Assembly: GCA_018296165.2 (NCBI GenBank)
Contig: JACKQL020000007.1
Span: forward strand, 248,001 to 312,000
Length of the DNA: 64,000 nt
DNA from: Termitomyces sp. T153
Lineage: Eukaryota > Basidiomycota > Agaricomycetes > Agaricales > Lyophyllaceae
Direction: 5' to 3'
Shown: positions 32,800 through 45,800 of the stretch, in pieces
How the letters are laid out: every line of letters begins with the position of its first letter
Position numbering within the stretch: position 1 is the stretch's first letter
Made by a program: the position numbers and the translations under genes
Notes under the pieces: model-generated
Told to the model about the DNA's origin: nothing
Databases searched by the model: none
What the model saw: only the letters and a program-made list of their open reading frames with translations

Positions 32800-35088
32800 G
32801 AGTATCACCTTCATGCCAAACCCGAGAAATGCTCCTTCCACATGACAGAGGTCAAATATCTCAGAGTCATTGTCACCTCCAACGGCATGCGCATGGACCC
32901 CACCAAGGTCAATGCAATACTCAACTGGCCCCTGCCGCAGAACATCAAGGAGGTGCAGTCATTCCTGGGGTTCACTAACTTTTATCACCAATTCATTGAC
33001 AACTACTCTGGAATCACCAAACCTCTTAACTGACTCACATGGAAGGATACCCCTTGGGATTGGGACAGCAAGTGCCAAAGTGTGTTCCTCCTCCTCAAGA
33101 AGGCCTTCACCTCTGCCCCAGTCCTCTGCCATTTTGACCCCTCCCTGCCAATTGTACTTGAATGTGATGCCTCTGACTACGCCATTGCTGGAATACTCTC
33201 CCAATCAGACTCTGGAGGCAAGGATCTCCACCCCATTGCCTTCTACACCTGTTCGATGATCCCTGCAGAGCTCAACTACAACATCTATGACAAGGAACTC
33301 CTTGCAATCGTTGAAGCCTTCCATCAGTGGCAGGCCTACCTCGAGGGATCCCCACACCGCATTCAAGTTTACTCCAACCACAACAATCTGCAATACTTCA
33401 TGACCATGAAACAGCTCAGCTGCCGCCAAGCTCAATGGTCTGAAACCCTCTCAGAGTATGACTTCACCATCCACTACTGCCCCAGGCAACTTGGTGCGAA
33501 GCCCAATGCCCTCACTTGAAGGTCTGACATGTATCCAAAGAAATCATTCGAAGCTGAACAGAATGCATTCAACCATTGAGTGGTAATCTCCCCCAAACAT
33601 CTACATGCCGTGCTGATTTTAAATGAAGAAGGAATCCTCCAGCAAATCAAAAATTCACCCCCAGACTCCTTCTTCACCCAGCATGACCCCCGCAACAACT
33701 CCAACAAGTCAAGCACCAAGAACCCCTTTTTGCTGTCTCCAGACCACTGCCTCCTGCCCTGGAGTGGATGAATTTATGCTCCAGACCACAAGTCCATCTG
33801 CCTCAACATACTCCAGCAACACCACAACCACAAGCTCTGGGGACACTCAGGAATTCGTAAGACCCTTCAACTCATCTCCCAGACTTACTTCTGGCCAGGA
33901 ATGAAGAAGGACGTCATGCAATATGTGAGGGCCTGCAAACCTTGTCTCTGGGCCAAGGTACCCTGCCACTGCCCCCATGGATTGTTGAAGCCCCTCCCCA
34001 TCAGCCAGCGCCCCTGGTCCTCAATATTGATGGATCATATCATCAAACTCCCCGACTCCGAAGGCTTTGACACAATCCTCATTGTTGTCTGCCACCTCAC
34101 CAAACAAGCCCTCTTCATCCCCTGCCACACCACCAACAATGCTCCGGAGTTCACCAAACTATTCCTCAAGCATGTATTCTCCAAGCATGGACTCCCAGAC
34201 AACATCATCTCTGACCATGGACCCCTGTTCATATCCCACTTTTGGCAATCACTATGCAAGGTGCTCAAAATCAAAACCAGCCTCTCCACCGCCTATCACC
34301 CAGAGAGCAACGGACAAACAGAACGAGTAAACCAGATGCTGGAGCAGTATCTCTGCCTATACATTAACTATTTACAGAATGACTGGTGCACAGAACTCCC
34401 CCTTGCCAAATTTATCTACAATAACATGCCCCACTCCACCACCAGAGTCTCCCCCTTCTACACCAACAAAGGCTACAACCCCCGACTCACCCTATCCCTG
34501 AAAGACATCCCCTCCTATGTCACCCATGGAGTCGCTGAGGACCTCCAATCCCTTCACCAGTTCCTCCAGGATGAGATAAACACTGCCAATCAAGCCTATT
34601 CCAAACATGCCAATGCCCAACGCGATCCTACCCCCAACTGGCCCCCCGGCACCTTGGTTTGGCTCGATTGATGCAACCTCAAGATCTGGAGGCCCTCCAT
34701 CAAACTAGACCACAAACATCTCGGTCCTTTCAAAGTCCTCTAGAAGGTCTCCATGCATGCCTACAAACTTAACCTACTTCCAGGCTTGAAAGGCCTCCAC
34801 CCTGTGTTCCACGTTTGACTCCTTGAAAAACATGCCCTGGACCCCTTCCCTGGCCAGTGCCCCAGCTGACCACTCCCCATCAAAGTTGAAGATGAGTACT
34901 ACTATGAGGTCGATCAGATCCTCAACTTCCATGTGGTCCATGGGCAACCCCAGTACTTAGTCTGCTGGAAGGGCTATGGACCTGAGGACAACACATGGGA
35001 ACCCTAAAAAAACCTTGATGGAGCCCCCGACAAACTCCAGGACTTCTATTGACAACACCCCACTAAGCCCTGGGACCCCCAGGACTAG
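32800..35088 (+). pseudogene. Element G pol: RNase H, integrase and chromodomain
   Basis: RNase H (33082-33519) has LECDASDYAIAGILSQ and ELLAIVEAFHQWQAYLEG. Integrase (33580-34671) has the HHC2 finger, MDHIIKLPDSEGFD, IISDHGPLFISHFW and AYHPESNGQTERVNQMLEQYL, so all three acidic residues are visible. The chromodomain (about 34880-35005) has [17 protein letters not shown]. Stops at about 33031, 33519, 33579, 33769, 34671 and 34816 divide it. Confidence 0.9.
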
Positions 35089-35311
35089 CAAGTACAGATG
35101 GCATCAGTGGGCATAACCCCCGCCTCTGGATTCACCAGGGATTCAACTCCCACGAGTACCCCCTACATATTTTGTTCACTCCCCCTCACTTAACACTAAA
35201 AAGAGGCACTTATCCAGGCTGAATGTCCAGAAGCAGCTGTATACCAATATTATACAATGTTACAGAGGTACAACAGGCTTAGAGCACAAGAAGACCAGTC
35301 CAAGAAAGCCC

Positions 35312-37010
35312 CTACTCCCCCTCCCCCTCCAACTCCACCTCTGCTATCCTCCCCACCAGATCCACCTCCAGTTGCGCTACTACCATTGCCAGAATTTTGG
35401 GATGCCCTGGGAGCGGCTCTGCCATGTCCATCACCACCTCCCACTACACTTTGGGGTCTGCCGTTGCCCTCCACCGATGCCCCACCAGCAGACACCTCAT
35501 TTGTATGACCCTCTGCCCCAACTTTGGCAGGAGATCCCTGGGCATCCTTGCCAACCTGTCATAGATGGACTCCAGTGCTGCTGACACTCTGTCGAGGAGG
35601 ATGCAGTGCTCCCTGGCCCAGTCTGTAGAAATCAGCTCATAGGAAATGGGAAATGAAGAAAGCACTTATGGAGCACTCCCCGCTGCCCTGAGGCTGCCTC
35701 ATTAGTGAGCCACTCCTTCCACCACTGCACCCTCTCTGCCATTGCTTGGGTCACTGTTGCTTGGGTCACCCCTGCACTGGGCCCCTGTTGAGTCCCCCGC
35801 ACCCCCAACCCCTTCGACTGCTGCTCTGCTGTCTCCGCTCGCACCTCCAATGGCCCCATATGTGCTCACAGCTCTTGAAGCTGCAACAATTGTTCTGTGG
35901 CAGTCCCCATGGTGATGTCTTTATCCCTACGCACCAAGTCCTGTTCTCTCCAAGCCCTGTCCAGCTCCCTCCAAAACCCGTCCCTCTCCTCCCCCATCCT
36001 ACAAGCTTCTTCCCTGAGTATAGCCAACGACTGCTCCAACTCCTCCACCTGACACTGCAGGAAAGCCTTGGCAGCCGACCACAACCCTCCCACAGACTGC
36101 TCAACCAAGGCCCCAGAAATTGGGGAATACACCATGGGACCCGGAGGGCCCACCATTGCCAGCTCCCCCCATGCCCACTTGCTAGGCCCCATCTCCGGCA
36201 AGGGGGATGCCCTCCACTCACTCTTGTTGCATGCTGCGGGGGCCCCCTCCCTCTACCCACTCCATGGGGGACCAACTTTCATTGGGGACCGCTCCATGCC
36301 AACTCCCCCTCTACCCCAGAACCCTGCCCTGACACCCTACCCCTTCGACCCTCCTCCAACTGTGCAATGACCCACTTGCAGTCCCACCCCTGCTCTGCCA
36401 CAATGCAAGCGGCATGCTAACTCAGAGTGACAGAGCACTTCTCATGCCATGAGTGACATGGGAGACACACTGATGTGTCCCGCTGCACTCCTGGCATGGG
36501 CTCCTCAAACTCACACTGTTCACCCCACTGGGTACAGGACGTGCACTAGAGACATGGGTTAGCTCAATAAGGAAGGGACATGCTAACAATGCACTGGGGC
36601 CACTGCCTCACACCACTCTAATGTTGGGGGATCCCTTGCCCACCCCACAGCCTCTGCAAAGTGCTCCAGCATCACATCCACCTGTGCAACTCTTGATCCC
36701 ATAGGGACAAGGCAGACCACCCCGGGGCCAATACCAGGCCTGGAACAAGAAGCAGGGACTGCTTCTGCCGCCGACTGCACTAGGGCCTCCTCCGATGAAA
36801 GCCCTGAGGGGCCTGCCACCACCACCAACAACTCTGATGGGACTTAATCAGCACTCTGGCCACAACGAGTAAGGGACGGCACTTACAACTATGGTACATT
36901 GCCTGGATCTGCCTATAGTCCTGCTGACCCTCAGAATCCTTGAAGGAAGAAATTGAGGTATGTGCCGAGGGGGATGGGAATGCTGCTGGAGAGTATGTGG
37001 AAGACAACAT
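35312..37010 (-). pseudogene. Antisense accessory gene of element G, long form with Zn2Cys6 cluster
   Basis: The gene starts at 37010 (MLSSTYSPAAFPSPS) with the acidic SSFKDSEGQQDYRQIQAM shared with F. The next exon has DVMLEHFAEAVGWARDPP. The cysteine cluster at 36435-36545 reads CTSC, GEQCEF, CLPC and EKCS with the same 2-6-15-2-6 spacing as in F. A coiled coil follows (FLQCQVEELEQSLAILREE onward, 35866-36080), and the last exon has WAREHCILLDR. The end at 35312 aligns with the stops of C and F. Several stops make it inactive. Conservation of six cysteines across decayed copies argues that the gene was under selection when the elements were active. Confidence 0.77.
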
Positions 37011-37222
37011 TGGAAAAGTTTGGGAACTCCAGAGTATGTCTGACCCTTTTTAATGACTTGGGAGGAACCCCCTGATGAGTGGCAGCCATGCTTTGACTTC
37101 ATTCCCCATGCCACTGCCACTACTGTGGTCTGATCAATATTGCTCAACTTCAATTCCCATGCCCCACCAATCCCCAAACTGTGCCCCATGTCTTGAGGGT
37201 CTTGATGCTGAAGGGGGGATGA

Positions 37223-38253
37223 TGTCACAACCCACTCCCTAGACCCCAACATCATTTCCAGTCCTCCCCAACACTCCGCCAAACTCCCCCAACCCTCATC
37301 CACCCTCTGTGCCCACTCTGGGTAACTCTGACACTTTCTTGGCAAACCCTGACAGCTCCCTGATCAATTCAGACACCTTCTCCACAGCCATTGACACATC
37401 CCCTGAATTCCCCTGAACTCCTGAGACCTCCCCCACCACTCCTGACCATGTCACACAACCCCAACCCCCCACCCTAATTCCCCTGACCTGCTGAGGAGCA
37501 CCCAATGACCCCAGAGCAACCCGCTTTCTAGCTGATCCCATCAGAATGTCACCATGGCCTGCTCCATGATTGCACCCAACACCCGTTGACTCCACGCAGC
37601 TCTGTCGAGCCCTGCTGCTATATCCTCTGTCCTCCGGAGCCACCCAGTAGTCAGTATATAAGTTGTAGAGTAACCCCTGGTACTTTAGTCTTGATATTGC
37701 ATTTACTGGTTTCCTATGTCTCATCTTTTGTCTTGTCTCTGTTTCTATTTTTAGTTTTGAATCAATCTCTTTTCTCTGTCTTGTCTTGCCTCATTTCCAT
37801 CTTGTCTCGACTGTGTATATTTCCTTTGTTTCCCTAAGTTCCCTTCATCCCCAACATCAGTATGAACTCCGTGCACACACTATGACCCAAACATTCTTAC
37901 AACAACTTTGGACCTTGCTCCTTGCTCAGCCCCAGACCCCATCAAGCCTTGGTGATCCCCCATCAAACTCCAGCTCCACCCCCATCAATTGCAAAGCCCC
38001 CGCTTACCCTGCAGTCTATTTGCGCGCCCACAAACTTGTTCTGATGCCTGCCCAGGTTTGATGTCTAATATACTTGGTCTTAGACTTCCCTGGACCACTC
38101 CAGACTTGCTCAGACCACTTCCCCTAGCTTCTCCTCACAAGTCTCTCCCCTCTGCACCAACTCCGGACACTTGGTTATAAGCACAGGACATCATGTCTGC
38201 CTAGTAAGGACTTGCCAGTGTAGCTGGGCCCCCATCATCAGCAGAACCTGACA
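37223..38253 (+). repeat. 3' LTR of element G
   Basis: TGTCACAACC to CAGAACCTGACA, 1031 bp, the same length as the inverted LTR at 578-1608. The TATA box starts at 37655 and AGTCTTGATATTG at 37687. Confidence 0.9.
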
Positions 38254-38478
38254 CACACCTACAAAACTCGCTTATGGACTTGTACCTGCTGCCCCACCAA
38301 GTCCAACCCTTTTCCCACAACCCATCCCTGACTCCTCCAGACCACCTTGGACTTACCCACATCACTTCCCACCCCTTATCCTTGCAAGCCCCCTGTGTTT
38401 AGGACCTCTCCAAGTGCCCAGTTGTCAGTGCAGGGAATCACGTCTGCCTAGTAAGGATTTGCCCAGTGCAGCCTGACA
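38254..38478 (+). repeat. 3' LTR of element B, last 225 bp, inverted relative to the rest of B
   Basis: This fragment matches 14644-14891 of the B 5' LTR in reverse orientation and ends GCCTGACA at 38478. It supplies exactly the part missing at 1609. CACAC at its start is the duplication caused by element G. CATCT after its end is the duplication caused by B itself. Confidence 0.87.
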
Positions 38479-39655
38479 CATCTCCCAGACTTTCTTCTGG
38501 CCAGGAATGAAGAAGGATGTCACACAATATGTAAGGGCCTGCAAACCTTGCCTCCAAGCCAAAGTACCCCACCACCATCCTCATAGACTGCTGAAGCCCC
38601 TCCCTGTTGGTTGACACCCTTGGTCCTCAATCTCAATGGATCACATTGTTGAGCTCGCTGACTCTGAAGACTTCAATGCAATCCTTGTTGTCATCTGCCA
38701 CCTCACCAAGCAAGCCCTTTTCATCTCCTGCCACACTACTGACAATGCTCTGGAGTTTACCAAACTACTCCTCAAACATGTATTCTCCAAGCATGGACTT
38801 TCAGACATCATCTCTGACTGTGGACCTCTATTTGTCTCCCATTTCTGGAAATTGCTATGCAAGGCACTCAAAATAAAAACCAACCTCTCTACTGCCTACC
38901 ATCTGGAGACCAACAGACAGACAGAACATATAAACCAGACATTGGAACAGTATCTCTGCCTCTATGTTAACTATTTACAGAATGACTGGCATGCAGAACT
39001 CCTCCTCACCAAGTTTACTTACAACACCATGCCTCACTCTGCTACTGGAGTTTCCCCCTTCTACACCAACAAGGGCTACAACCCCCAACTCATGCTATCC
39101 CTCAAAGATATCCCCTCCCACATCACCCATGAAGTTGCCAAAGACCTCCAATCCCTCCACTAGTTCCTCCAGAACAAAATTGACACTGCTAACCAAGCCT
39201 ACTCCAAACATGCCAATGCCCAACAAGATCCTACCCCTGACTGGCTCCTCAGCACCCTGGTTTGGCTCAATCAACAAAACATTAAAACTTGGAGGCCCTC
39301 TGTCAAGCTTGATTATAAATGACTTAGTCTCTTCAAGATTCTTCAGAAGGTCTCAACACATGCCTATAGGCTCGACTTACCCCCAGGCCTAAAGGGCCTC
39401 CACCTGGTCTTCCATGTGCGCTTTCTGGAGAAACATGCCCCAGACCACTTTTCCGAACAACACTCCAGTCAACTGCCCCCCATCAAAGTCAAGGACAAAT
39501 ATCACTACAAGGTCAACCAAATCTTTGACTCCCACTTGATCCACAGCCAACCTCAATACTTAGTCCATTGGAAGGGCTATGGACCAGAGGATGACACTTG
39601 GGAACCCCAAAGAAACTTCAACAGAGCCCTTGCCAAACTTCAGGACTTCTATTGA
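38479..39655 (+). pseudogene. Element C pol: integrase and chromodomain
   Basis: The frame picks up at FFWPGMKKDVTQYV, with the CKPC half of the zinc finger. The core has MDHIVELADSEDFN, ISDCGPLFVSHFW and NRQTEHINQTLEQYL. A stop at 39163 and another near 39320 interrupt it. The chromodomain frame (39416-39655) has YHYKVNQIFDS and [17 protein letters not shown], with the aromatic residues expected of a methyl-lysine cage. The NRQTE and SDCGP variants are shared with F, so C and F are closer to each other than to G. Confidence 0.9.
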
Positions 39656-39925
39656 CAACACTCCACCAAGCCCCAGGACCCTCAGGACTAGTTGACACAG
39701 ATGGCATCAGTGGGCATAACCCCTGCCTCTGGATTCATCAGAGATTCAACTCCTGCAAACAACCCCCACATGTTTTCACTTACTCATCCCCTCACACAAT
39801 CTAAAACTTCACACATTCAGCAGAACTGCAAGAAATTCAATATAAACAAAACTGAGAATTACAAATTGTACAAATGGGACTGGGAGAAGCACAAAGTAGC
39901 AAGAAATCAAGGTCTGAAACTCCCC

Positions 39926-41557
39926 TCACTCCCTCTCCTCCTCTGGGATTCTCTGCATCACACCCCCAACCAGATCCACCTGCATCTGAGCAACCACCAT
40001 GGCAAAGACCTCTGGCTGCTCTAGCAATGGCTTCCCTATATCAGTTGCTACCTCCCACCATGCTCTGGAGTCTGCTGCACTCCTCCACCAATGCCCTGCC
40101 AATAGCTGCCCCATCTGCCTGAACTCCTGCTCCAACTCCAGGAGGAGTTCTCTGGGCATCTGTGCCAACCTGTCTTGCATCAAGGCATGAGTAGCCAATG
40201 CCCCATTGAGAAGGACATGGTGCTGTCAGACCCAGTCTAACCAGCTCACATTAGTAGAGATCAGAAGGAAGAGGAGCAAAGGAACTCATACAGAACTCCC
40301 CTCCACTCTAAGGCTGCCTTGTTGGCCAGCCACTCCTTACACCACCTCTCCACCTCTACCCTGGCTCCTTTTGCCTCTGTGGCCCCCCATTGCACCTCTG
40401 CTCTCTGCTCTGCTCCTACCTCCAACTGCTCTAGCCACTCCCACAGCCCCTGCATCTCCAACAACTGCTCCATAGCCATCTGTAAAGCCACCCTCAACTC
40501 TTGCCACACTGTATCTCAATCCCTCCATGCCTTGTCCTGCTTCCACTGGACCTTGTTGCAGTCTCCTTCCACTCTCTGGACCTCATCCTCATGTGATGCC
40601 AGCAATTGGGACAATGCCTCCACTTGTCATTGCCAAAATGTCTTGGAGAGTGTGGGAGAAGGACTGGAGTCCCCACCAGATCCCCCCACCCAAGCCCCCA
40701 ACCCAGGGGAATACACATATAGCCTCAGAGGGCTGCCATCAACTCCTCTTCCTGTGGCCACTTGCTAGGCCCTACCTCCAATGAGGGGAATGCCCTCCAT
40801 TTCCCCTTGTTGTGCACTGTCAAAGCCCCCTCCTTCCACCTGCTCTGCAAGGGTCCCACCTTCATTGCAGAACCCCCCACACCTCCTCTGCCCTTCACTC
40901 CAGACCCATGACCTGACACCCTCCTCTTGCACTCCTCAAGCAGCTGCTCCACCACCCACACCACATCCCACCCCTACTCCTCCAACATGCAGACTACATG
41001 CCAACTCAGCAAAATTAGACACTTCTCATGCCTCAAATGACAGAGGATACACACTGAGGTGTCCCAACAAGAGCCCTGCATTGGCTCCTTGAATTTGCAG
41101 TGCTCTCTGTAGTGAGCACAAAGGGCACACTACAAAATCAAATAAGCTCAAAGCTTGCTGCAATGACACTGGATACTCACTAGAGCCTCCACCTAACACC
41201 ACTCTAGAGTCAGAGGACCCCACCCTCATGCCACCACCTCTGCAAACTTCTCTGGGGTCACCTCCACCTGGGCAACCCACAGTGCCTCCAGAATGACCAT
41301 AATCTTCTCCAGACTGAAATTGGGCTTAGAGGAATGCTCTGCCAAGACTGGGGCTGACTAGCCACCACTGTGGACAATTCTGTCAAAGTCAATCAGCAAC
41401 TCCAGAACACAGATCAAATGGACCCATGCTTATGGCTACAGTACATGGCCCTCACTCATAGGCAGCCATGCTGGGATTTGGACTCCTCCAAGGAAGAGGG
41501 GGCAGGAGATGCTGCAAACAATGTTGACAGTGCTGGGGGTAGAGCAGGGAAAGACAT
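39926..41557 (-). pseudogene. Antisense accessory gene of element C, long form with Zn2Cys6 cluster
   Basis: The gene starts at 41557 (MSFPALPPALS) and ends at 39926 (RIPEEERE). The cysteine cluster at 41019-41129 reads CALC, REHCKF, CILC and EKCL, with the spacing 2-6-15-2-6 kept although the surrounding sequence has drifted and the frame is broken on both sides. A glutamate-rich coiled coil (40261-40509) and the final block WWEVATDIGKPLLEQPEV follow. This is the third independent copy of the cluster. Confidence 0.75.
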
Positions 41558-41771
41558 GGCAAAGAGTTTCAGAACCCTGGAGTATGTCTGACCCTTTGTA
41601 ATGACTTGAGAGAAACTCCCTGATGAATGGCGGCCACACTTCAACTTTGTTTCCCATGCCACTGCCACTCACTGCAAATTGATCAATATTACTTGGTTTC
41701 AATTCCCATGCCCCTGCCAATCACTCACCTGCACCCCACATCTCCAGAGTCTCAATGCTGAAGGGGGATGA

Positions 41772-42824
41772 TGTCACAACCCACTCTCTGGACCCCCAAC
41801 CTTGTTTCTAATCTGCTTGCTTCCCTGGAGCTCTCCACAACACCCTGTTGAACTTCCCCAATCTTTATTCACCCCCTGCACCCACTCCAGATAACTTCAA
41901 CACCTTCTCTGGCAAACCCCAACAGCCCCCTGGCTAACTCTGATGCCTTCTCCACAGCCATTAATGCTTCCCTTGACTCTCCCAAGCCCCTAGGACCCTC
42001 CTCCACTGTTCCTGACTCCAGCATATGTCACCAACTCCTCTGCCTGGTGTGCCTGAAGCATCATGATGACTCTGGAATGGCCCATGCCCCCAACTGATCC
42101 CATCAGAATATTGCTGCAGCCCACCCCTGATCACAACTAACACTCATTGACTCTGCATGGCTCTGTCAAGCCCTGCCACCACACCTGCTGTCCCCCAGAG
42201 CTCTCCAGTAGTCAGTATATAAGTTGTAGAGTAGCACCTTGTACTCTAGTCTTAGTATTGCATTAACTGGTTACTTATGTCTTGTATCTCCCTCTATTTC
42301 TTCTCTGTTTCTATTTTTAGCCTCAAATCTATTTCTTTCCTCAAGTCTGTCTTGTCTTGTCTCCATCTCACCTCAACTGTCTCTGTTTCCTTTGTTTTCC
42401 TAAGTCCCTTTTATCTCTGACATTATTACAAAACCCTGCACATGCACTATGACCTTCAAACATCCCTACAACAACTCTGGACCTCACCCCTTGCTTGGCC
42501 CCAGAGCCCATCAGTCTTGATTGATCTCCCATCAAACTCTGGCTCTGCTCCCATCACTTGCAAAGCCTCTATCTACCCCACAGTCTATTTATATGCCCAC
42601 AAACCTGTTCCTGATGCCTGCCCAAGCCCAATATCTAATATACTTGGTCTTAGACTTTCCCAGAACACTCTGGACTTGCTCAGACTGCTTCCTTTGGCTT
42701 CTCCTCACAAGTCCCTATAGTCTGCACCACCCCAGAATGCTAGGTTATAAGTGCAGGACATTGTGTCCACCTAGTAAGGACTTGCACAGTGTAGCTGAGC
42801 CCCTGTAGTCAGCAGAACCTGACA
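41772..42824 (+). repeat. 3' LTR of element C
   Basis: TGTCACAACC at 41772 to GAACCTGACA at 42824, 1053 bp. The priming complement is worn (AGTCTTAGTATTG). Confidence 0.9.
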
Positions 42825-45800
42825 ATCATATTGATCTAAAGTAATAAATGATCTATCAAAAAGATTGCAAACAGTAAAAAGATCAGATTTGTGAGATGTA
42901 AGAAATGAAGCAGAAGGCAGTTCATCTTTGAAAACACCTGTTAGCCATTCAGACACAGCTGATATAATACCAACACAGACTAGGTGTTTTGGAGAATAAA
43001 GTGGATTTGACATTGACTGAGCTTACTTTGCATTCAACTAGTGGTGTACCTTGTATCAATTTACACTTATATGTCAGTGGAAAGGTACTTTGCTGGTTTT
43101 GAGTTGATCACAATGGAATTGGGACTTGGGAGGGTGGATTGTATAGGATTGGTGCCAGGGGGGATGTAGCATGTAGGTAGGGGAAAAAGAGACATGGTGT
43201 TAGAGAGACATGGATGTTTGAATTGTTTAATGTTTAAACTGTTTAATGTTCAATCTAACTATGGATGCAAAAGGAGGATATGGAACATCCATTGTAAATC
43301 ACATGTAACAGACAACTTGGGGGGTACAGATGAAAATAGAACACAAACCTGGGCAAATAAATGGCTCCTAGGGAAAGTAGACTTGAAAGGGCAACAGGAA
43401 AAATAAACAATTAAAAAAATAGATAAATTAAGGAATCAAAAATACAGGAACAGACAGGCCACCTGGATCAACAGTCTGGGCTACTTATCTGAATCAATTT
43501 TGAACTTGTTTTTGATAGGCCCACAAGAACCCACTACTAAAGTAGTGAGAATAACAGCATTTCATCCATAAAGGGCACTCTCTCTGGTCACACCGCCTGC
43601 TACTCAATGGTCCCCTTGCATACAATGTTTGTAATTAAACTCTTGTGATTTGCTATCTACTTTATACTCTGCCCTTCACTGTAAACATACCCTTGCATGA
43701 TGCTGATTTGAAAGCCATTTGCCAGCTCATGTTTGTTGCAATCAGGGGATATTCAGGCATGTTGAAATCTTTGCCAGTGAGTGTATGTAGATAGCACTGG
43801 AAACTGTAACCATCTCTTAATTTTTGATGTGTTTGGGGCATGACGGATCAATGCAGCAGATGTGGTTTGCCCATCCATTCCAGTCACTTAAAGACATTGC
43901 AAAAGGGTAGTGTCTCAGAGACATCATGGTAGAAAGACAGGGGAGTTTGAACAGTGGAAGAGTTTAGTGTCCAATTATCCAATTGAAATGTGAATCCCTG
44001 ACTCTCTTACATAAGTAACAAGAGGGGTTCTATGTCCAGACAAATGGCTGTTTGCCCTGCTAACCATATTTGAGGTCATGTGATTGATTATTCAGCTTCT
44101 CAAACATTTTAGATTGTTCTCAATGTAATGCAAACATTCAATTGCTTGAAATACATGTCATCACCCTTGCAATCTCTTGTAAAAAACTTTGTTCACATAT
44201 TGTGGTGTACTTATTGTTCTTTGCACCTCTACCCTTACAACAGTCTTCACTACTGTTTGTGTTTACTTACACTCACTCTTTACAACATTCAGTCTATACT
44301 GTTTGCATTTTTTACTCTCAGTCTTCACAAGATTCAGTCTATATGACATTCAGTCTATATAACACTCTGTCTTTGTGACACCTCTGTCTTTGTTACCTCT
44401 CTTACAAAGTTTATCTTACATCATTTGCTCATATTGTTTCATGTATCCCTTAATTAAATTACCATGTTGTATCCCTAGAGTTTTGGATGGGAAAGACTGC
44501 CCTCCTATTGGTGTTGAAATTCTTCCTGATGACTATCCTATTTTCTTCAACTTGTTATATTTCCCTGATGCTCACTGTTTTTTGATACTTGATTGGTACA
44601 ACAGGAATTATCTTGCATCAGCAAGTGTCATTGTGTCACTCACAAGTTGAGACTATACACAGTATGATGTCAAACAAAAGTCTTCTTCACAGATGCCCAT
44701 ATACAATTGTTTATCTATCTGAAGCATTTGAATAGCATAACAGTTGAACATTTCAAGTTCAAAGTAGACATAACAACATTACCTGATTGGATTATCTGTT
44801 CAAGATCCAATGGGGTCTCAATTAGACCCAAACAAACAACAATATATACATTGCAGTTGATTTGACTGGACATATTAAGGCCTTGGACAGTCACACAATC
44901 AAGACTGAGGGCACTAGTCTGAGTGACACCAGGAAATGAAACAGTGGTATCTGGGAGCATGAGGAGTAAAAAAACTTCTGGGATCAACATTGTAAATGAG
45001 AAAATAAAATTGCTATCCTAGATGGCCTGTGATAATGAGGCTAGTGCTCAATGCTAGCTGTCAAATGATTTTGAGATAAGATAAGATAGTGGCATTGAAC
45101 CTCATTCCAGAACTGGTACTTACAATTCTTGTATCCATTTGAAAATATTGATGATAGAACAATGCTGCTTTCAAATCCTTCCCCACAGACTTTCTTTGCC
45201 ATTGTCTCTGTACTTACAAAATAAAGCTTCACTATTCAAACTTACTTCTGTGCTACTGTCATCACACCAATGGATTTGTGAGAAATACATTGTTATTCAA
45301 ATGGTTTGAGATTTTGATGACTATTGCCCCTATGGAAAATACCTAAGTGCATGATGTATGATCCATACCCATTGCTCATGTTTGAGAGCAAATTTGTGGT
45401 TGTTGAACTTGCAAACATCTAACATTGTGTGCTGAACAATCAAACACATGGCCATCCATTGAAAACTTGTGCCCCCTGTTCTGTAGCTCCTTCTTCTTCA
45501 ACACATAAAATGTCAGAACCATCATGTTATTGGTGTCATAACCACACAAATTATGATACTTTGAGACCATGTGTGAATGGTTGCAAGTCCTGCATGATGC
45601 AATGAAATTTTGTTACATTGATGATTGTAATTACTTACTGCCAAGAAAGGTATAGTACATTGAGATTTATAAAACATCTGGATATTTCTCAATGACAGAT
45701 ATAAGGCCTTTTTGTTCATCTTGTAACAAGACAGCATTATAGGTATGAGGGCAAAACAAGTGAACAATTCTGAACATTTCAAAGATGTATGTGATTTGAA

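Larger units (their letters stand above)
31848..38253 (+). mobile_element. Element G, 3' part (protease/reverse transcriptase to 3' LTR)
   Basis: This is the larger part of the element whose 5' LTR and gag lie inverted at 1-1608. It starts where element F is inserted. It holds reverse transcriptase, RNase H, integrase, chromodomain, the antisense Zn2Cys6 gene and a 1031-bp 3' LTR. The flank CACAC (38254-38258) and the reverse-complement GTGTG (1609-1613) form its target duplication. Confidence 0.88.
38479..42824 (+). mobile_element. Element C, 3' part (integrase to 3' LTR)
   Basis: This part begins CATCTCCCAGAC, the continuation of the integrase gene that stops at 15789 on the minus strand. 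It holds the rest of integrase, chromodomain, antisense gene and a 1053-bp LTR. ATCAT after the LTR (42825-42829) matches the reverse complement of 17755-17759, so C is inserted in the Helitron. Confidence 0.88.
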
